A stretch of DNA of 64,000 nucleotides from Lysobacterales bacterium (GCA_002722315.1 PBLG01000001.1:1-64000); one strand, 5' to 3'. Counted from the first letter of the stretch, positions 8,696 through 17,941 are shown. Numbers and translations are program-made. The notes: generated by a model not told the origin, from the sequence alone.

Positions 8696-10123
8696 ATGCA
8701 AAACATCTCCATCTCGAAGAATACCGCCATCCAGGCCTTGTTCGCGGCCGCGCTTTCAATCGCATGCACGCGCGTAGATGCGCTGGAGTTCGTGTTCATC
8801 GACGAATTCGAGCCGCTGCCGCCGGCCAGCGAGAAGCTTCAGTGGTTCCTGGATCAGCTCGTCCCCGGGGAGCCGATCACCGATGCGGAAATAATGGAAA
8901 ACTTCGCCCCGTCCTGGCTTTCGAGCATCAACGTGCAGGAGACGCGGGACTTTCTGTTGTCGGTTCGCAGCAGTTATCCGTCGGGCCAGGTCACCGACCG
9001 GATCATGCTGACCCCGATGCAGTTCACCGGACTGGTCACCGGCAGCACCGGCAACGTGGCGTTCGTCTCGTTCGGTTCGAAGTTCGCCGATCCCGGCATC
9101 AATCAACTCTCGGTCTCGTCGTTCGGTACCGGCCAGGCAACAGTCGTGCGCTCGGAGCACCAGGGCCTGGACCTGGACCAGGCCGCCGACGAATTCCTGA
9201 CCATGTCCAGCCAGCCGGCGCTGCTGGTCGGCCGGATCGATTCGTCGGATCAGTGCGTCGTCGTCGAGGGACGAAACGAATCGGCGGCTCGCGCGACGGC
9301 CTCCATCTTCAAGATCTGGGTACTTGGCGGTGTGGCCGGTGCGGTCGAGAGCGGCATGGCTTCGATTCGCCAGATCGTGCCGAGAATAGATTCCGAAGAG
9401 GCGCCCGGCGGGCCGGTCGCCAACGAGCCGGACAATACGCCGTTCACCGTCATGGAACTGGCCGAGCTGATGCTGGGCATCAGCGACAACACGGCCACCG
9501 ATCTGCTTCACGAGCTGGTGGGGCGCGATGCACTGAACCCGGTGCCGGCGGCATTCGGGCATGCGCAGCCGGGACTGCTGACTCCGTTCCTGAACATCAG
9601 CGAGACCTTCCACCTGCTGTTTTCGGTGCCCTTTGCCGAGGCCAACGCCTACCTCAACGGCAGCGAGAACTCGCAGGCCGATTACGTGACCGACACGCTG
9701 GAGCCTCTGGGCTCCTACGCTGCCAACGGCGGCGGCTTCAACAATGCCGACTTGACCACGACCGTGACCTGGCGCGCCTCGCCGCTGGACGTCTGCAATG
9801 CGTTCGCCCGCCATCGGACCTGGACCGTCGGTTCCGACGAAGCCCTGGTGGTCGAACGCGCACTGGGCGCCGGCGTTGCGCAGCCGAACCTGAGGAACGA
9901 ATGGGATCGCATCTGGTACAAGGGCGGCAACCTGATCGTCGAATCCGACCCGGGCAATCCGGGCTTCGAGCAGGTGGTGCTCACGCATGCCTGGATGCTG
10001 GAAAATGAAGGCAGCGACCCCTGGGTTGTCGTGGCGCTGTCCAACGGGCCGACCGACGACATCGACGGGTTCGACGTGCAGTCGATCACGGGGCGTATTT
10101 TCGAGATTCTAGCCGCGATGTAG
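8696..10123 (+). CDS. Exported class A beta-lactamase-fold serine hydrolase
   Basis: A 475-aa protein with a signal peptide (residues 1-29). The penicillin-binding fold is shown by S203-I-F-K206 (S-x-x-K nucleophile/base), S263-D-N265 (SDN loop) and K409-G-G411 (KTG-like strand). The 60-residue spacing between the first two equals that of class A beta-lactamases. A Glu166-type omega loop is not obvious, and the N-terminal 170 residues form an extra domain. It may therefore be a peptidase or esterase relative rather than an antibiotic-degrading enzyme. Just after the signal peptide is EFVFIDEFEP, resembling the IFxDGFE motif that ends other exported proteins in this window. It is followed 5 bp later by the next ORF. 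Confidence 0.75.
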   Translation: MQNISISKNTAIQALFAAALSIACTRVDALEFVFIDEFEPLPPASEKLQWFLDQLVPGEPITDAEIMENFAPSWLSSINVQETRDFLLSVRSSYPSGQVTDRIMLTPMQFTGLVTGSTGNVAFVSFGSKFADPGINQLSVSSFGTGQATVVRSEHQGLDLDQAADEFLTMSSQPALLVGRIDSSDQCVVVEGRNESAARATASIFKIWVLGGVAGAVESGMASIRQIVPRIDSEEAPGGPVANEPDNTPFTVMELAELMLGISDNTATDLLHELVGRDALNPVPAAFGHAQPGLLTPFLNISETFHLLFSVPFAEANAYLNGSENSQADYVTDTLEPLGSYAANGGGFNNADLTTTVTWRASPLDVCNAFARHRTWTVGSDEALVVERALGAGVAQPNLRNEWDRIWYKGGNLIVESDPGNPGFEQVVLTHAWMLENEGSDPWVVVALSNGPTDDIDGFDVQSITGRIFEILAAM

Positions 10124-10191
10124 CGCCGGTGCGCCGGTCCCCGGCGCATGCTTCGAGCCGCCTGCGGTCGACCGACCTATACTTGGGCCGG

Positions 10192-11787
10192 ATGTCGAAC
10201 GGTCCGGGTAGCCGATTCCGCATGGATTGCCTCGAAAAACCTCTGAACACGTCTGCGCCGCGCGCGCTTCACCAGAACAGCCGCGCCGTGTCGTTTCGTC
10301 CGGGTCGCATCGCCAGGTCGGGCCGTCGCGTCTTTCTCGTTGCTGCCCTGGCGACGATGAGCTGGGCGGCCGAATCCGCCGAACGCTGGGTGGCGACCGA
10401 CGGCAGCGACGCGACCGGCGACGGCAGTGCCGGCAATCCGTGGGCGACCATCACGCATGCGGTCGACAATGCCGCCGACGGTGACGAGGTGCTGGTCCGG
10501 CCGGGCACTTACAACGGGCGCCAGCAGCTGCGCCGCGAGTTCGACGTTCCGGTCGTGATCCGTTCCGAGGTGCCCTACGCGGCGAAGCTGCGTCACGATG
10601 CCGGCGCGGCGCTGATCGCGTTTACCGCGCGCAACGTCGTCATCGAGGGTTTCGACATCGCGCATGCGCCCGACAATACCGGCGCCCTGGTCATCCAGGT
10701 CCAGGATCTGCTCGGCGCGGTCAACGGAAGTGCCGACGGCGCCGATCCGGTGGTCTCCGGCATCGTTTTCCGCAACAACATCATCCACTCCAGCACCGAC
10801 AACGACCTGCTCAAGGTCAACAACGGCGCTGAGAATATTCTGATAGAGGGCAACCTGTTCTTCAACCAGGCCGGATCCGACGAACACATCGACATCAACA
10901 GCGTGGTCGGCGTGGTCGTGCAGGACAACATCTTCATGAACACCGCCGCGCGCCCGGATACCAGTTCGTTCGTGGTCATCAAGGATTCCAACGGCGACAG
11001 CGACACGGTGTTGGGCACCCGCCAGGTCACCGTCCGGCGCAACGTGTTCCTGAACTGGTACGGATCTTCCGGGCAGAGCTTCGTGCGTCTCGGCGAGGAC
11101 GGCACGGCCAACTTCGAAGCCATCGATATCCTGGTCGAGAACAACCTGATGCTCGGCAACTCCGGCGACCTGATGCGGACACCGTTGACAATCCAGGGCT
11201 CGCGCGACGTGGTGTTCCGGAACAACACGCTCTCGGGCGACATGCCCAGCCGCAGTTTCGCCGGGCGGTTGATTGCAAGCCCCGACAATCCGTTGAACGA
11301 GAACCTGGTGTTCGTCAACAACGCCTGGTCCGACCCGACCGGAACCATGGGCGCCGAGGCCTTCAGCGGCGTGGACCTGTTCGACGCCCCGCCCGACCAG
11401 ACCGAATCGGCGCTGCTCGACAACAACCTGTACTTCAACGGCGGCAATCCGATCCCGGTCGACAACGGCCAGTTTCTGGACTTTACCGACGACGTCAATG
11501 CGCTGGTCGGCGACCCGCTGCTGCCGGACCCGGCCGCACTCGTCGCGCCCGCGTGGAATGGCACCGCGTTCGCCGACGGTTCGGCGACGATCCGCGAGGC
11601 CTTCGAGCGGCTGGTCGCCGACTGGGCCGCGCCGATCGACGGCAGCCCGCTGATCGATGCCGCCGATCCGGCCTCGAGTGCGATCGAAGACATGCTCGGT
11701 CAGCTTCGCGGCGACCGGCCCGACCTCGGCGCATTCGAGACCAACCCCGCCGACGACACGATTTTTGCCGACGGGTTCGAGCAATGA
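10192..11787 (+). CDS. Secreted right-handed beta-helix protein
   Basis: About 531 aa. After a hydrophobic export segment (RRVFLVAALATMSWAAES) comes WVATDGSDATGDGSAGNPWATITHAV, the classic opening of parallel beta-helix polysaccharide-active proteins (pectate-lyase/DUF1565-like). It continues with repeated N-rich rungs (FRNNIIHSS, IEGNLFFNQ, VQDNIFMN, VRRNVFLN, VENNLMLG). No lyase active site is identifiable. The C terminus is DDTIFADGFEQ. Possible starts are 10129 GTG, 10192 ATG and 10222 ATG; I chose 10192 without decisive evidence. The stop overlaps the next start (ATGA), so the two are translationally coupled. Confidence 0.75.
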   Translation: MSNGPGSRFRMDCLEKPLNTSAPRALHQNSRAVSFRPGRIARSGRRVFLVAALATMSWAAESAERWVATDGSDATGDGSAGNPWATITHAVDNAADGDEVLVRPGTYNGRQQLRREFDVPVVIRSEVPYAAKLRHDAGAALIAFTARNVVIEGFDIAHAPDNTGALVIQVQDLLGAVNGSADGADPVVSGIVFRNNIIHSSTDNDLLKVNNGAENILIEGNLFFNQAGSDEHIDINSVVGVVVQDNIFMNTAARPDTSSFVVIKDSNGDSDTVLGTRQVTVRRNVFLNWYGSSGQSFVRLGEDGTANFEAIDILVENNLMLGNSGDLMRTPLTIQGSRDVVFRNNTLSGDMPSRSFAGRLIASPDNPLNENLVFVNNAWSDPTGTMGAEAFSGVDLFDAPPDQTESALLDNNLYFNGGNPIPVDNGQFLDFTDDVNALVGDPLLPDPAALVAPAWNGTAFADGSATIREAFERLVADWAAPIDGSPLIDAADPASSAIEDMLGQLRGDRPDLGAFETNPADDTIFADGFEQ

Positions 11788-12770
11788 GAATACTGGTCAC
11801 CGGCAGCGCCGGCCACCTCGGCGAGGCGCTGATGCGTGTTTTGCGTTCCCGGGGCCGCGACGCGCGGGGCACCGACATCAAGCCTTCGGATTTCACCGAC
11901 AAGGTCGGTTCCATCGTCGACCGGGTGTTCGTGCGCGAAGCCATGGCCGGGGTCGACGCGGTGCTGCATACTGCCACGCTGCACAAGCCGCACGTGGCCA
12001 CGCACACGCGGCAGGATTTCATCGACACCAACATCACCGGCACGCTGAACCTGCTGGAAGAAGCGCTTGCCGCCGGCGTGGGTTCGTTCGTCTTCACCTC
12101 GACCACCAGCACCTTCGGCGACGCCCTGCGCCCGCCGCCGGATCAGCCGGCGGCCTGGATTACCGAAGACGTCACGCCCATCGCCAAGAACATCTACGGC
12201 GCGACCAAGACAGCGGCCGAGGACTTGTGCCGGCTGTTTCACCGCAACCAGGGCCTCCCCTGCGTGGTGCTGCGCACGTCCAGGTTCTTTCCCGAGCCCG
12301 ACGACGACCCGGCGCGCCGAAGCACCTTCGACGGCACGAATCTGAAAGTCTGTGAATTGTTGTATCGACGGGTCGATATCGTCGATGTCGTCGACGCGCA
12401 TCTTCAAGCGATCGAACGGGCGCCGGAGATCGGCTTCGACAGGTTCATCATCAGCGCGACCACGCCGTTTCGGCGCGAAGACCTCGAGCGGCTGCGCAGC
12501 GATCCCGCAGGGGTCCTGGATCATCGAGTGCCCGGTTGGCGCGAGGTATTCGATTCCCGCGGCTGGCGGATGCTCGACGACATCGAACGCGTCTACGTCA
12601 ACGCACATGCCCGGGCGCGTCTTGGCTGGCAACCCGTCCACGACTTCCGGCGGGCGATCCGCGACCTGGGCCGGGGACGCGACTACAGAAGCGCTCTGGC
12701 CCTGGAGATCGGCGCCAGGGGATATCACGATATCGAGTATTCCGGCGGCATCTTTCCGGTCGAAAACTGA
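11784..12770 (+). CDS. NAD-dependent epimerase/dehydratase (extended SDR)
   Basis: A 328-aa Rossmann-fold enzyme. It starts MRILVTGSAGHLGEAL, a TGxxGxxG dinucleotide site; TSTTSTFG and Y-x-x-x-K (IYGATKTAAED) supply the catalytic Ser/Thr-Tyr-Lys set. This suggests action on a nucleotide sugar or similar alcohol; the substrate is unknown. The track ORF begins at 11553 inside the previous gene; the real start is ATG 11784, overlapping its stop by 4 bp. Coupling to a secreted beta-helix protein may be incidental or may point to glycan metabolism. Confidence 0.85.
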   Translation: MRILVTGSAGHLGEALMRVLRSRGRDARGTDIKPSDFTDKVGSIVDRVFVREAMAGVDAVLHTATLHKPHVATHTRQDFIDTNITGTLNLLEEALAAGVGSFVFTSTTSTFGDALRPPPDQPAAWITEDVTPIAKNIYGATKTAAEDLCRLFHRNQGLPCVVLRTSRFFPEPDDDPARRSTFDGTNLKVCELLYRRVDIVDVVDAHLQAIERAPEIGFDRFIISATTPFRREDLERLRSDPAGVLDHRVPGWREVFDSRGWRMLDDIERVYVNAHARARLGWQPVHDFRRAIRDLGRGRDYRSALALEIGARGYHDIEYSGGIFPVEN

Positions 12771-12785
12771 CTCGCCCGCGCAGGG

Positions 12786-13019
12786 TTAGTCAGAGGCGCC
12801 CCGATCGGCTCCGGAAAACCAGAATACCCGCTCGACCGGCTCGCCGAAAGCGCGCGCGATCTTCAGCGCCACTTCCAGCGACGGCGAGTATCGGCCCTGT
12901 TCGATGGCGATGATGGTCTGGCGCGAGACGCCGACCGCGTCGGCCAGCGCCTGCTGCGTCATGTGATCGCGCGCATCGCGCAGGGCTCGAACCGCGTTGT
13001 CGAGATTGCTGCCGCCCAC
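12786..13019 (-). CDS. Small XRE/Cro-CI family regulator
   Basis: A 77-aa DNA-binding protein consisting almost entirely of one helix-turn-helix domain: RALRDARDHMTQQALADAVGVSRQTIIAIEQGRYSPSLEVALKIARAF. The start is GTG 13019, one base after the stop of the membrane-protein gene 13021-13467, so the pair is an operon. Small regulators of this kind commonly control their own operon; a matching palindrome overlaps the promoter upstream at 13502-13519. The signal is unknown. Confidence 0.85.
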   Translation of the reverse strand: MGGSNLDNAVRALRDARDHMTQQALADAVGVSRQTIIAIEQGRYSPSLEVALKIARAFGEPVERVFWFSGADRGASD

Positions 13020-13020
13020 G

Positions 13021-13467
13021 TCAGAGCCCGCGCCGATAGAACACCAGCGTCAGCACAAGCTCGACGACCGTGGCCAGGAACACCGTGGCCACCAGCGCAT
13101 TGGCGATCAGCATCGGCGACTCGGCGAACGCCTGGCCGAAAATGCCGCCGATCAGGATCTGCGCAACGATGCCGATGACGCCAATGCCGAGCACTACGCC
13201 GCCGATATTGCCGGCGCGCCACGCGATCAACCTGTCCCGCTCGTCTTCCTGCTGCGGCCTGGCGGTTGCCGCGATCACGATGTGATAGCCCACCAGGACG
13301 ATGACAAGAAGAATCGTGAGCCCGGTGGCGAGCCCGGTCATCGAGGCCGCATGGAGTTGTCCAGCCTGCCAGAGCTCCCAGACCGAGCGGAAATAGAGGA
13401 TGCCAATGAACCACATGGCGATCAGCGTGCCGATTGCGCTTTTTTCGTGAAACGAAAGGTTGGTCAT
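13021..13467 (-). CDS. Four-helix membrane protein paired with XRE regulator
   Basis: A 148-aa inner-membrane protein with four hydrophobic helices: AIGTLIAMWFIGILYF, SMTGLATGLTILLVIVLVGYHIVI, IGGVVLGIGVIGIVAQILIGGIF and LIANALVATVFLATVVELVLTLVF. A charged loop (PQQEDERDRLI) separates the second and third. It resembles the DUF2178-like membrane proteins that are often co-transcribed with small XRE regulators. No enzymatic motif is visible. First gene of the two-gene operon under the promoter at 13500-13528. Confidence 0.7.
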   Translation of the reverse strand: MTNLSFHEKSAIGTLIAMWFIGILYFRSVWELWQAGQLHAASMTGLATGLTILLVIVLVGYHIVIAATARPQQEDERDRLIAWRAGNIGGVVLGIGVIGIVAQILIGGIFGQAFAESPMLIANALVATVFLATVVELVLTLVFYRRGL

Positions 13468-13499
13468 TTGAACTGCATCCCTTTGATGATCCTGAGCAG

Positions 13500-13528
13500 A
13501 GTGTAAAGTGTACTTTACATAATGTCAA
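13500..13528 (-). promoter_or_regulatory. Sigma-70 promoter of the membrane protein/XRE operon
   Basis: On the minus strand TTGACA (13528-13523) is followed by exactly 17 bases and then TACACT (13505-13500). The transcript would start about 25 bp before ATG 13467. An 18-bp palindrome overlaps the -10 and spacer, so repressor binding there would block RNA polymerase. Confidence 0.75.
13502..13519. promoter_or_regulatory. Probable XRE operator palindrome
   Basis: TGTAAAGTgtACTTTACA has 8-bp perfect arms and a 2-bp centre. A related half-site, cctttaca, lies at about 13533-13540 near the -35. The position over the promoter and the HTH gene in the same operon suggest autorepression. Confidence 0.7.
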
Positions 13529-13682
13529 GTAACCTTTACATTCATGCGCCCGGGATGCCGGGAGACCGCGCAATCGGGCCCTTCACCTTGATCTTGCAGG
13601 CTGCCGGTACGGTGAACGCCGAATCCACTTGGATCGGTGCACTGGCGACAGGCTCGATCCCCCGAACAGACGGAACGCCAAC

Positions 13683-14114
13683 GTGACCAGGCAGTTGACA
13701 AGGACCGGCAACAATGCCGCAACGCTCATACAGAACCTCGGACTGTGGGTGGTGCTGCTGGCCACCGTGGTCGCGGGCATCCAGGAAATCTGGGTGATGA
13801 TCGAGGCCCGCCAGGTCAAGCTGACCGACCTGCTGCTGCTGTTCATCTACCTGGAAGTGATCACGATGGTGAACGTTTACTGGCAGTCTGGCAAGCTGCC
13901 GGTTCGGATGCCGCTTTATATTGCGATGGTGGCGCTGGCGCGTTACCTCATTCTCGAGGCCGCCCACCTGGGCAGCGCGCAGGTGCTGGCGGTCTCGGGC
14001 GGCATCCTGATTCTGGCGATCGCCGTCATCGTGGTGCGCTACGGCCACTTGAAGATGCCCTATCCGGACAGCGCCGCGTCGCCGGAGAAAAGAGAGCCCG
14101 CGATCAAGGATTGA
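13683..14114 (+). CDS. PsiE-like inner membrane protein
   Basis: A 143-aa protein with four hydrophobic segments. The stretch LLLLFIYLEVITMVNVYWQSGKLPVRMPLYIAMVALARYLIL is diagnostic of the PsiE family (named for phosphate-starvation induction in E. coli; molecular function unknown). The ORF track begins at TTG 13629; I prefer GTG 13683 because the extra residues are not conserved-looking. Divergent from the XRE/membrane operon, sharing a 150-bp intergenic region. Confidence 0.8.
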   Translation: MTRQLTRTGNNAATLIQNLGLWVVLLATVVAGIQEIWVMIEARQVKLTDLLLLFIYLEVITMVNVYWQSGKLPVRMPLYIAMVALARYLILEAAHLGSAQVLAVSGGILILAIAVIVVRYGHLKMPYPDSAASPEKREPAIKD

Positions 14115-14185
14115 CGCCGTCCGGATCGCGCCCGGTTGCGCCACGGTGCTACATTGGCGCCTGTTCCCGCAGCCCTGCCGTGCCG

Positions 14186-14551
14186 ATGAACGAAAAGAAA
14201 TCCCCGCTGGACATCGCCGCATCTCTGAGCGAACTCTGGTCGCCGAGAATCATAGGTGAGGTCGACGACCATTACGTCAAGGTCGCAAAGCTGAAGGGCA
14301 CGCTGGCCTGGCACGATCACGCCGGCGAGGACGAGATGTTCTACATCCTCTCCGGATGCCTGGAGATGCAAATGGCGGATCGCACCGTTCACCTCGGCCC
14401 CGGTGAGATGTTCGTGGTGCCGCGCGGCGTGCAGCACAACCCTGTCGCCGAAGAGGAGTGCCTCGTCATGCTGTTCGAACGCAAGACGACCCGTCACACC
14501 GGTGACGTTGCGACCGACAAAACGCGCTCGATCGACCAGCAGTTGCCGTGA
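14186..14551 (+). CDS. Small cupin-domain protein
   Basis: A 121-aa single-cupin protein. The metal-binding motifs are visible: WHDHAGEDEMFYILSG (H, H, E ligands) and PGEMFVVPRGVQHNP (second-motif His). These proteins usually bind a divalent metal; the reaction here cannot be predicted. The track frame (13637) runs through the previous gene; the real start is ATG 14186, preceded by tgccg with no strong ribosome site. 30 bp upstream of the epimerase gene, hence probably co-transcribed. Confidence 0.82.
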   Translation: MNEKKSPLDIAASLSELWSPRIIGEVDDHYVKVAKLKGTLAWHDHAGEDEMFYILSGCLEMQMADRTVHLGPGEMFVVPRGVQHNPVAEEECLVMLFERKTTRHTGDVATDKTRSIDQQLP

Positions 14552-14581
14552 GATGAAGCCCGAAACAACGGAGACGACACC

Positions 14582-15481
14582 ATGAGAGTACTGATTACGG
14601 GTGCAACCGGTTTCATCGGCCAGCCGCTGTGTCGGCGACTTGCCGACAAGGGTCATGAGCTTCTCGTGGTTTCGCGCAGCCCCGAAAAAGCCCGGGCAAA
14701 GCTGCCCGACGGCACGGAAATCCGGGCCGAGGTGTCCGATTTCGTCGACACCGCGCCCGAGGCCGTGATCAACCTGGCCGGCGAACCCATCGCCGAAGGC
14801 CGCTGGACCGACGAAAAGAAGCGCCGGATCGTGGAATCGAGGGTTGAGACCACGCGCGCCATCGTCGAATTGTGCGCGGGTGCGGAGAGCGCACCGAAGG
14901 TGCTCGTCTCGGCTTCCGCCATGGGTTATTACGGCGACCAGGGCGATCGCGAAGTGACCGAGGACACCGCGCCGAACCACGAATTCGTCCACGAAATCTG
15001 CGACCGCTGGGAGACCGAGGCGCGCAAGGCCGAATCCCACGACGTGCGCGTCGCCATTGCGCGTATCGGCCTGGTGCTGGACACCGGCGGGGGCATGCTT
15101 GCAAAGACGCTGACGCCGTTCAAGATGGGCGTCGGCGGCCGGCTCGGCGACGGCAAACAGTACATGCCCTGGATCCACCGTGAAGACATGGTGCGCATCC
15201 TGGTATTTCTGCTGGAACGTGATGATCTGTCGGGCCCGTTCAACGCCTCGGCACCCAACCCGGTGACCAATGCCGAATTCACCCAGGCGCTGGCCAACCA
15301 GCTCAACCGTCCCGCCGTGCTGCCGGCGCCTGCAATTGCCTTGAAAATCGCCTTCGGCGAAATGTCGCGTCTGCTGTTGACCGGCGCGAAGATGTTGCCG
15401 GAGCGGCTGGAGGACGCCGGGTTCGAATTCCGCTACTGTAGGCTCGAAGACGCGCTGAGCGAGATTCTGGCCGCAGGCTAG
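14582..15481 (+). CDS. TIGR01777-type NAD(P)-binding epimerase (YfcH-like)
   Basis: A 299-aa atypical SDR. The N-terminal MRVLITGATGFIGQPLCRRL is the nucleotide site; INLAGEPIAEGRWT...KKRRIVESRV and SASAMGYYGDQGD are the hallmark motifs of the YfcH/TIGR01777 family, with the usual DUF1731-like C terminus (LTGAKMLPERLEDAGFEFRYCRLEDAL). Substrate is unknown in this family. Full length. An upstream GGAGACGACACC gives a good ribosome site at ATG 14582. Confidence 0.88.
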   Translation: MRVLITGATGFIGQPLCRRLADKGHELLVVSRSPEKARAKLPDGTEIRAEVSDFVDTAPEAVINLAGEPIAEGRWTDEKKRRIVESRVETTRAIVELCAGAESAPKVLVSASAMGYYGDQGDREVTEDTAPNHEFVHEICDRWETEARKAESHDVRVAIARIGLVLDTGGGMLAKTLTPFKMGVGGRLGDGKQYMPWIHREDMVRILVFLLERDDLSGPFNASAPNPVTNAEFTQALANQLNRPAVLPAPAIALKIAFGEMSRLLLTGAKMLPERLEDAGFEFRYCRLEDALSEILAAG

Positions 15482-15670
15482 CACCGGCCGGACGTGCGGC
15501 CGGCTCAAGGCCGAACCGCAAGAGACCACGAGAAATTGGCCCTACGAATGAGCCTACCAGCCAAGCGTCACTTCAGGAGGCACCCGGACGACGACGTCCA
15601 CTGTTCCGTGGCGGCTCGCCCGGGTGCCCGACGCCCTCTTGAATTTCCCGGGATCTACCACGCGCGAGCG

Positions 15671-17941
15671 ATGCTCGCGCTGTTGCTTGTCTTCCTGGCA
15701 GGCGCGGCGTGGGCCCAGCCGGCAAGCGATTCCCCGCGTTTCCGGATTCAGGTCGAACAGGACGGTGTCTACAGGGTCGCCTACGATCGGCTCGAGGCCG
15801 CCGGGCTTCAGGGTCCGATTGCCAGCGACTGGCTGGCCATGGAGAACCTCGGCAAGCGCGTCGCGCTGCGCGTCGACGATGGTGGCGATGCCATGTTCGG
15901 GCCGGGTGACAGCCTGATATTCATCGGCGAGCATTTGCGCGGCGAGACGAGCCACTATCACGACTTCTCGCCGTTCAACGTCTACGTGCTCGATATCGTG
16001 CCGCAGGCCACGCCGTTTCGCATGAGCGAAGCATCCGCGCTTTCGGGAAGCGCTGGAGGCGTGGCGCCGAGCGGCCTGCGCGGCGGTGTCCACCTCGAGC
16101 AGGACCTGCTCAGAATCCCGCTGTCCGGACCGCCCGCCGCCTACCAGGACGAAACGCTCTGGTACTGGCTGCAGTTGAATAACCTGGCTTCTGCGCCGAC
16201 CGGCATTCCGGTGGATCTTTCGCGGATCGACAGGTCTGGGGACAAGGCGTTCGATCTCAGGCTGCAGTTCCGCGGATGGTCGGATACTGCCAGCGCCGCG
16301 CGCTTGCCCATTCCCGATCACGTCGTCGAAGTCGCGCTCAACGGCACCCCGATCGCGACGGGTCGATGGGAAGGCAGAGAGACCCATCTGATCGAGATTT
16401 CGGGTATTCCGTCAGCGCTGGTCGAGTCGGAAGGCAATGTGATTGAAATCCGTGTGCCTGCACGCCGTCATGGGGACAACCTCGATCCGGTCATCGACGT
16501 GGTCTACCTGGACTGGCTGGAGGTCGCTTTCCCACGTGATCCGGTGCTCCGCCACCGACAGGATCGGCTCGTAATCCCGGCGGACGGAAATACCGGCCTG
16601 CTTCGCCTCCGATCAGACAGTCGGGCCGACGCCGCACAGGTCGAGAGAGTCGAGCTTTTCGGCGAGGAAGGCTTCGCCACGGTCATGACGCCGACAGGTG
16701 AAGCGTCGAAGGCTTTCGAAGGGTCGATTCCTGATGCCGAACGTCGAATCTGGGTGGTGCCCGACGAGCATTTCGAGACACCGTCGGCCGTCTTGCTCGA
16801 TCGGCCGTCGAATCTCGCTGCGAGTCGCGAGCAGCGCGACTATTTCATCGTCGCCCATCCCGATCTCGTCGCATCGGTCGAGCCGCTGGCCCGGTTTCAC
16901 CGGCAACGCGGTACCCGCACCGAGCTGGTGGACGTGCAGGACATTTACGATGAATTCAATCACGGCATAAAGCATCCGCAGGCCATTCGCGACTTTCTCG
17001 CGCATGCCCGCCGGGTCAGGGAGGCACCCGCGCCGAGCATGGTATTGCTCGTCGGAGATGCGAGCTGGTTCGCCAAGCGAACCGACGACCCGAGCGGGGA
17101 CAGCGCTCGCTTCCACCAGAGAGATCTCATCCCAAGCTGGCAATTGCGATCGCGCGACGGGCCCGCCGCAAGCGACAACCCGTTCGTCACCCTGGACGGG
17201 GACGACCTGTACCCCGATATGGCGATCGGTCGATTTCCGGCCGCCAGTCCGTCCGAGGCAAGCGCCATGGTCGCAAAGACCATCGCCTACATGACGAGTC
17301 CGGCGCCGGGACCGTGGCGTTCGCGAATCCTGCTGGCCAGCGACCCGACCGGAAACTTCTCGGCAAGAAATTCCCAGTTGGCGCGGCGCGCTCGGGACCG
17401 CGGACTGACTGCGACCGAACTGCTGGCCCATCCATCCGAAGCCGGGGAACGGCACCAGGAGAGGATGCGGGCGGCGATCGACGAGGGCATGCTGGTGTTG
17501 CACTTCTTCGGCCACGGCGGGCGGTTCATGTGGCAGACGGCGCCGGCTCGCGGCAACGCAGGCAACCTGTTCGGGATGGAAGATCTCGACCTGCTGACGC
17601 CCAGCGACCGGTTGCCCATCGTCCTCAGCATGTCGTGCGCGACCGGCCCCTTCGACCATCCCGCCGCGGACTCGTTGGCCGAGAAATTCCTGCGCATCGC
17701 GGATCGGGGCGCCGTCGCGGTGTTGGCCGCTTCCGCGCGCAACAGTCCGTCGCTGGGCTTCACCAACAACCTGCTGGAGGGGATTCTGGTATCGGGAACG
17801 CTGGGCGAGGCGGTGCGAGTGGCAAAAAGCGCCCGGCTGCACCCGGATTCGGCCTTGTTCTACAACCTACTGGGGGACCCGGCGCTCGTACCGGCACGCC
17901 CTGAAAACGGAATGGCGTCGGACGGGGAAACAGCGGAGTAA
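15671..17941 (+). CDS. Exported C25 (gingipain-like) cysteine peptidase
   Basis: About 756 aa with a signal peptide (MLALLLVFLAGAAWAQ). The N-terminal 330 residues are beta-rich and start with PRFRIQVEQDGVYRVAYDRL, as in other C25 proteins. The peptidase half starts near YFIVAHPDLVASVEPLARFHRQRG. The catalytic His is in VLHFFGHGGRFMWQ and the Cys in LSMSCATGPFDHP, the correct order and spacing for C25. The active site seems intact. The C-terminal secretion domain of Bacteroidetes gingipains is missing, so the export route differs. The ORF could begin earlier (15494 or 15548); I chose 15671 because it puts the hydrophobic segment at the N terminus. Cleaves after Arg or Lys in known relatives; specificity here unknown. 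Confidence 0.82.
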   Translation: MLALLLVFLAGAAWAQPASDSPRFRIQVEQDGVYRVAYDRLEAAGLQGPIASDWLAMENLGKRVALRVDDGGDAMFGPGDSLIFIGEHLRGETSHYHDFSPFNVYVLDIVPQATPFRMSEASALSGSAGGVAPSGLRGGVHLEQDLLRIPLSGPPAAYQDETLWYWLQLNNLASAPTGIPVDLSRIDRSGDKAFDLRLQFRGWSDTASAARLPIPDHVVEVALNGTPIATGRWEGRETHLIEISGIPSALVESEGNVIEIRVPARRHGDNLDPVIDVVYLDWLEVAFPRDPVLRHRQDRLVIPADGNTGLLRLRSDSRADAAQVERVELFGEEGFATVMTPTGEASKAFEGSIPDAERRIWVVPDEHFETPSAVLLDRPSNLAASREQRDYFIVAHPDLVASVEPLARFHRQRGTRTELVDVQDIYDEFNHGIKHPQAIRDFLAHARRVREAPAPSMVLLVGDASWFAKRTDDPSGDSARFHQRDLIPSWQLRSRDGPAASDNPFVTLDGDDLYPDMAIGRFPAASPSEASAMVAKTIAYMTSPAPGPWRSRILLASDPTGNFSARNSQLARRARDRGLTATELLAHPSEAGERHQERMRAAIDEGMLVLHFFGHGGRFMWQTAPARGNAGNLFGMEDLDLLTPSDRLPIVLSMSCATGPFDHPAADSLAEKFLRIADRGAVAVLAASARNSPSLGFTNNLLEGILVSGTLGEAVRVAKSARLHPDSALFYNLLGDPALVPARPENGMASDGETAE

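Noticed and set aside
10177-11784. 535-aa minus-strand ORF opposite the beta-helix gene
   Set aside because: Antisense shadow with Val/Asp/Glu-biased composition.
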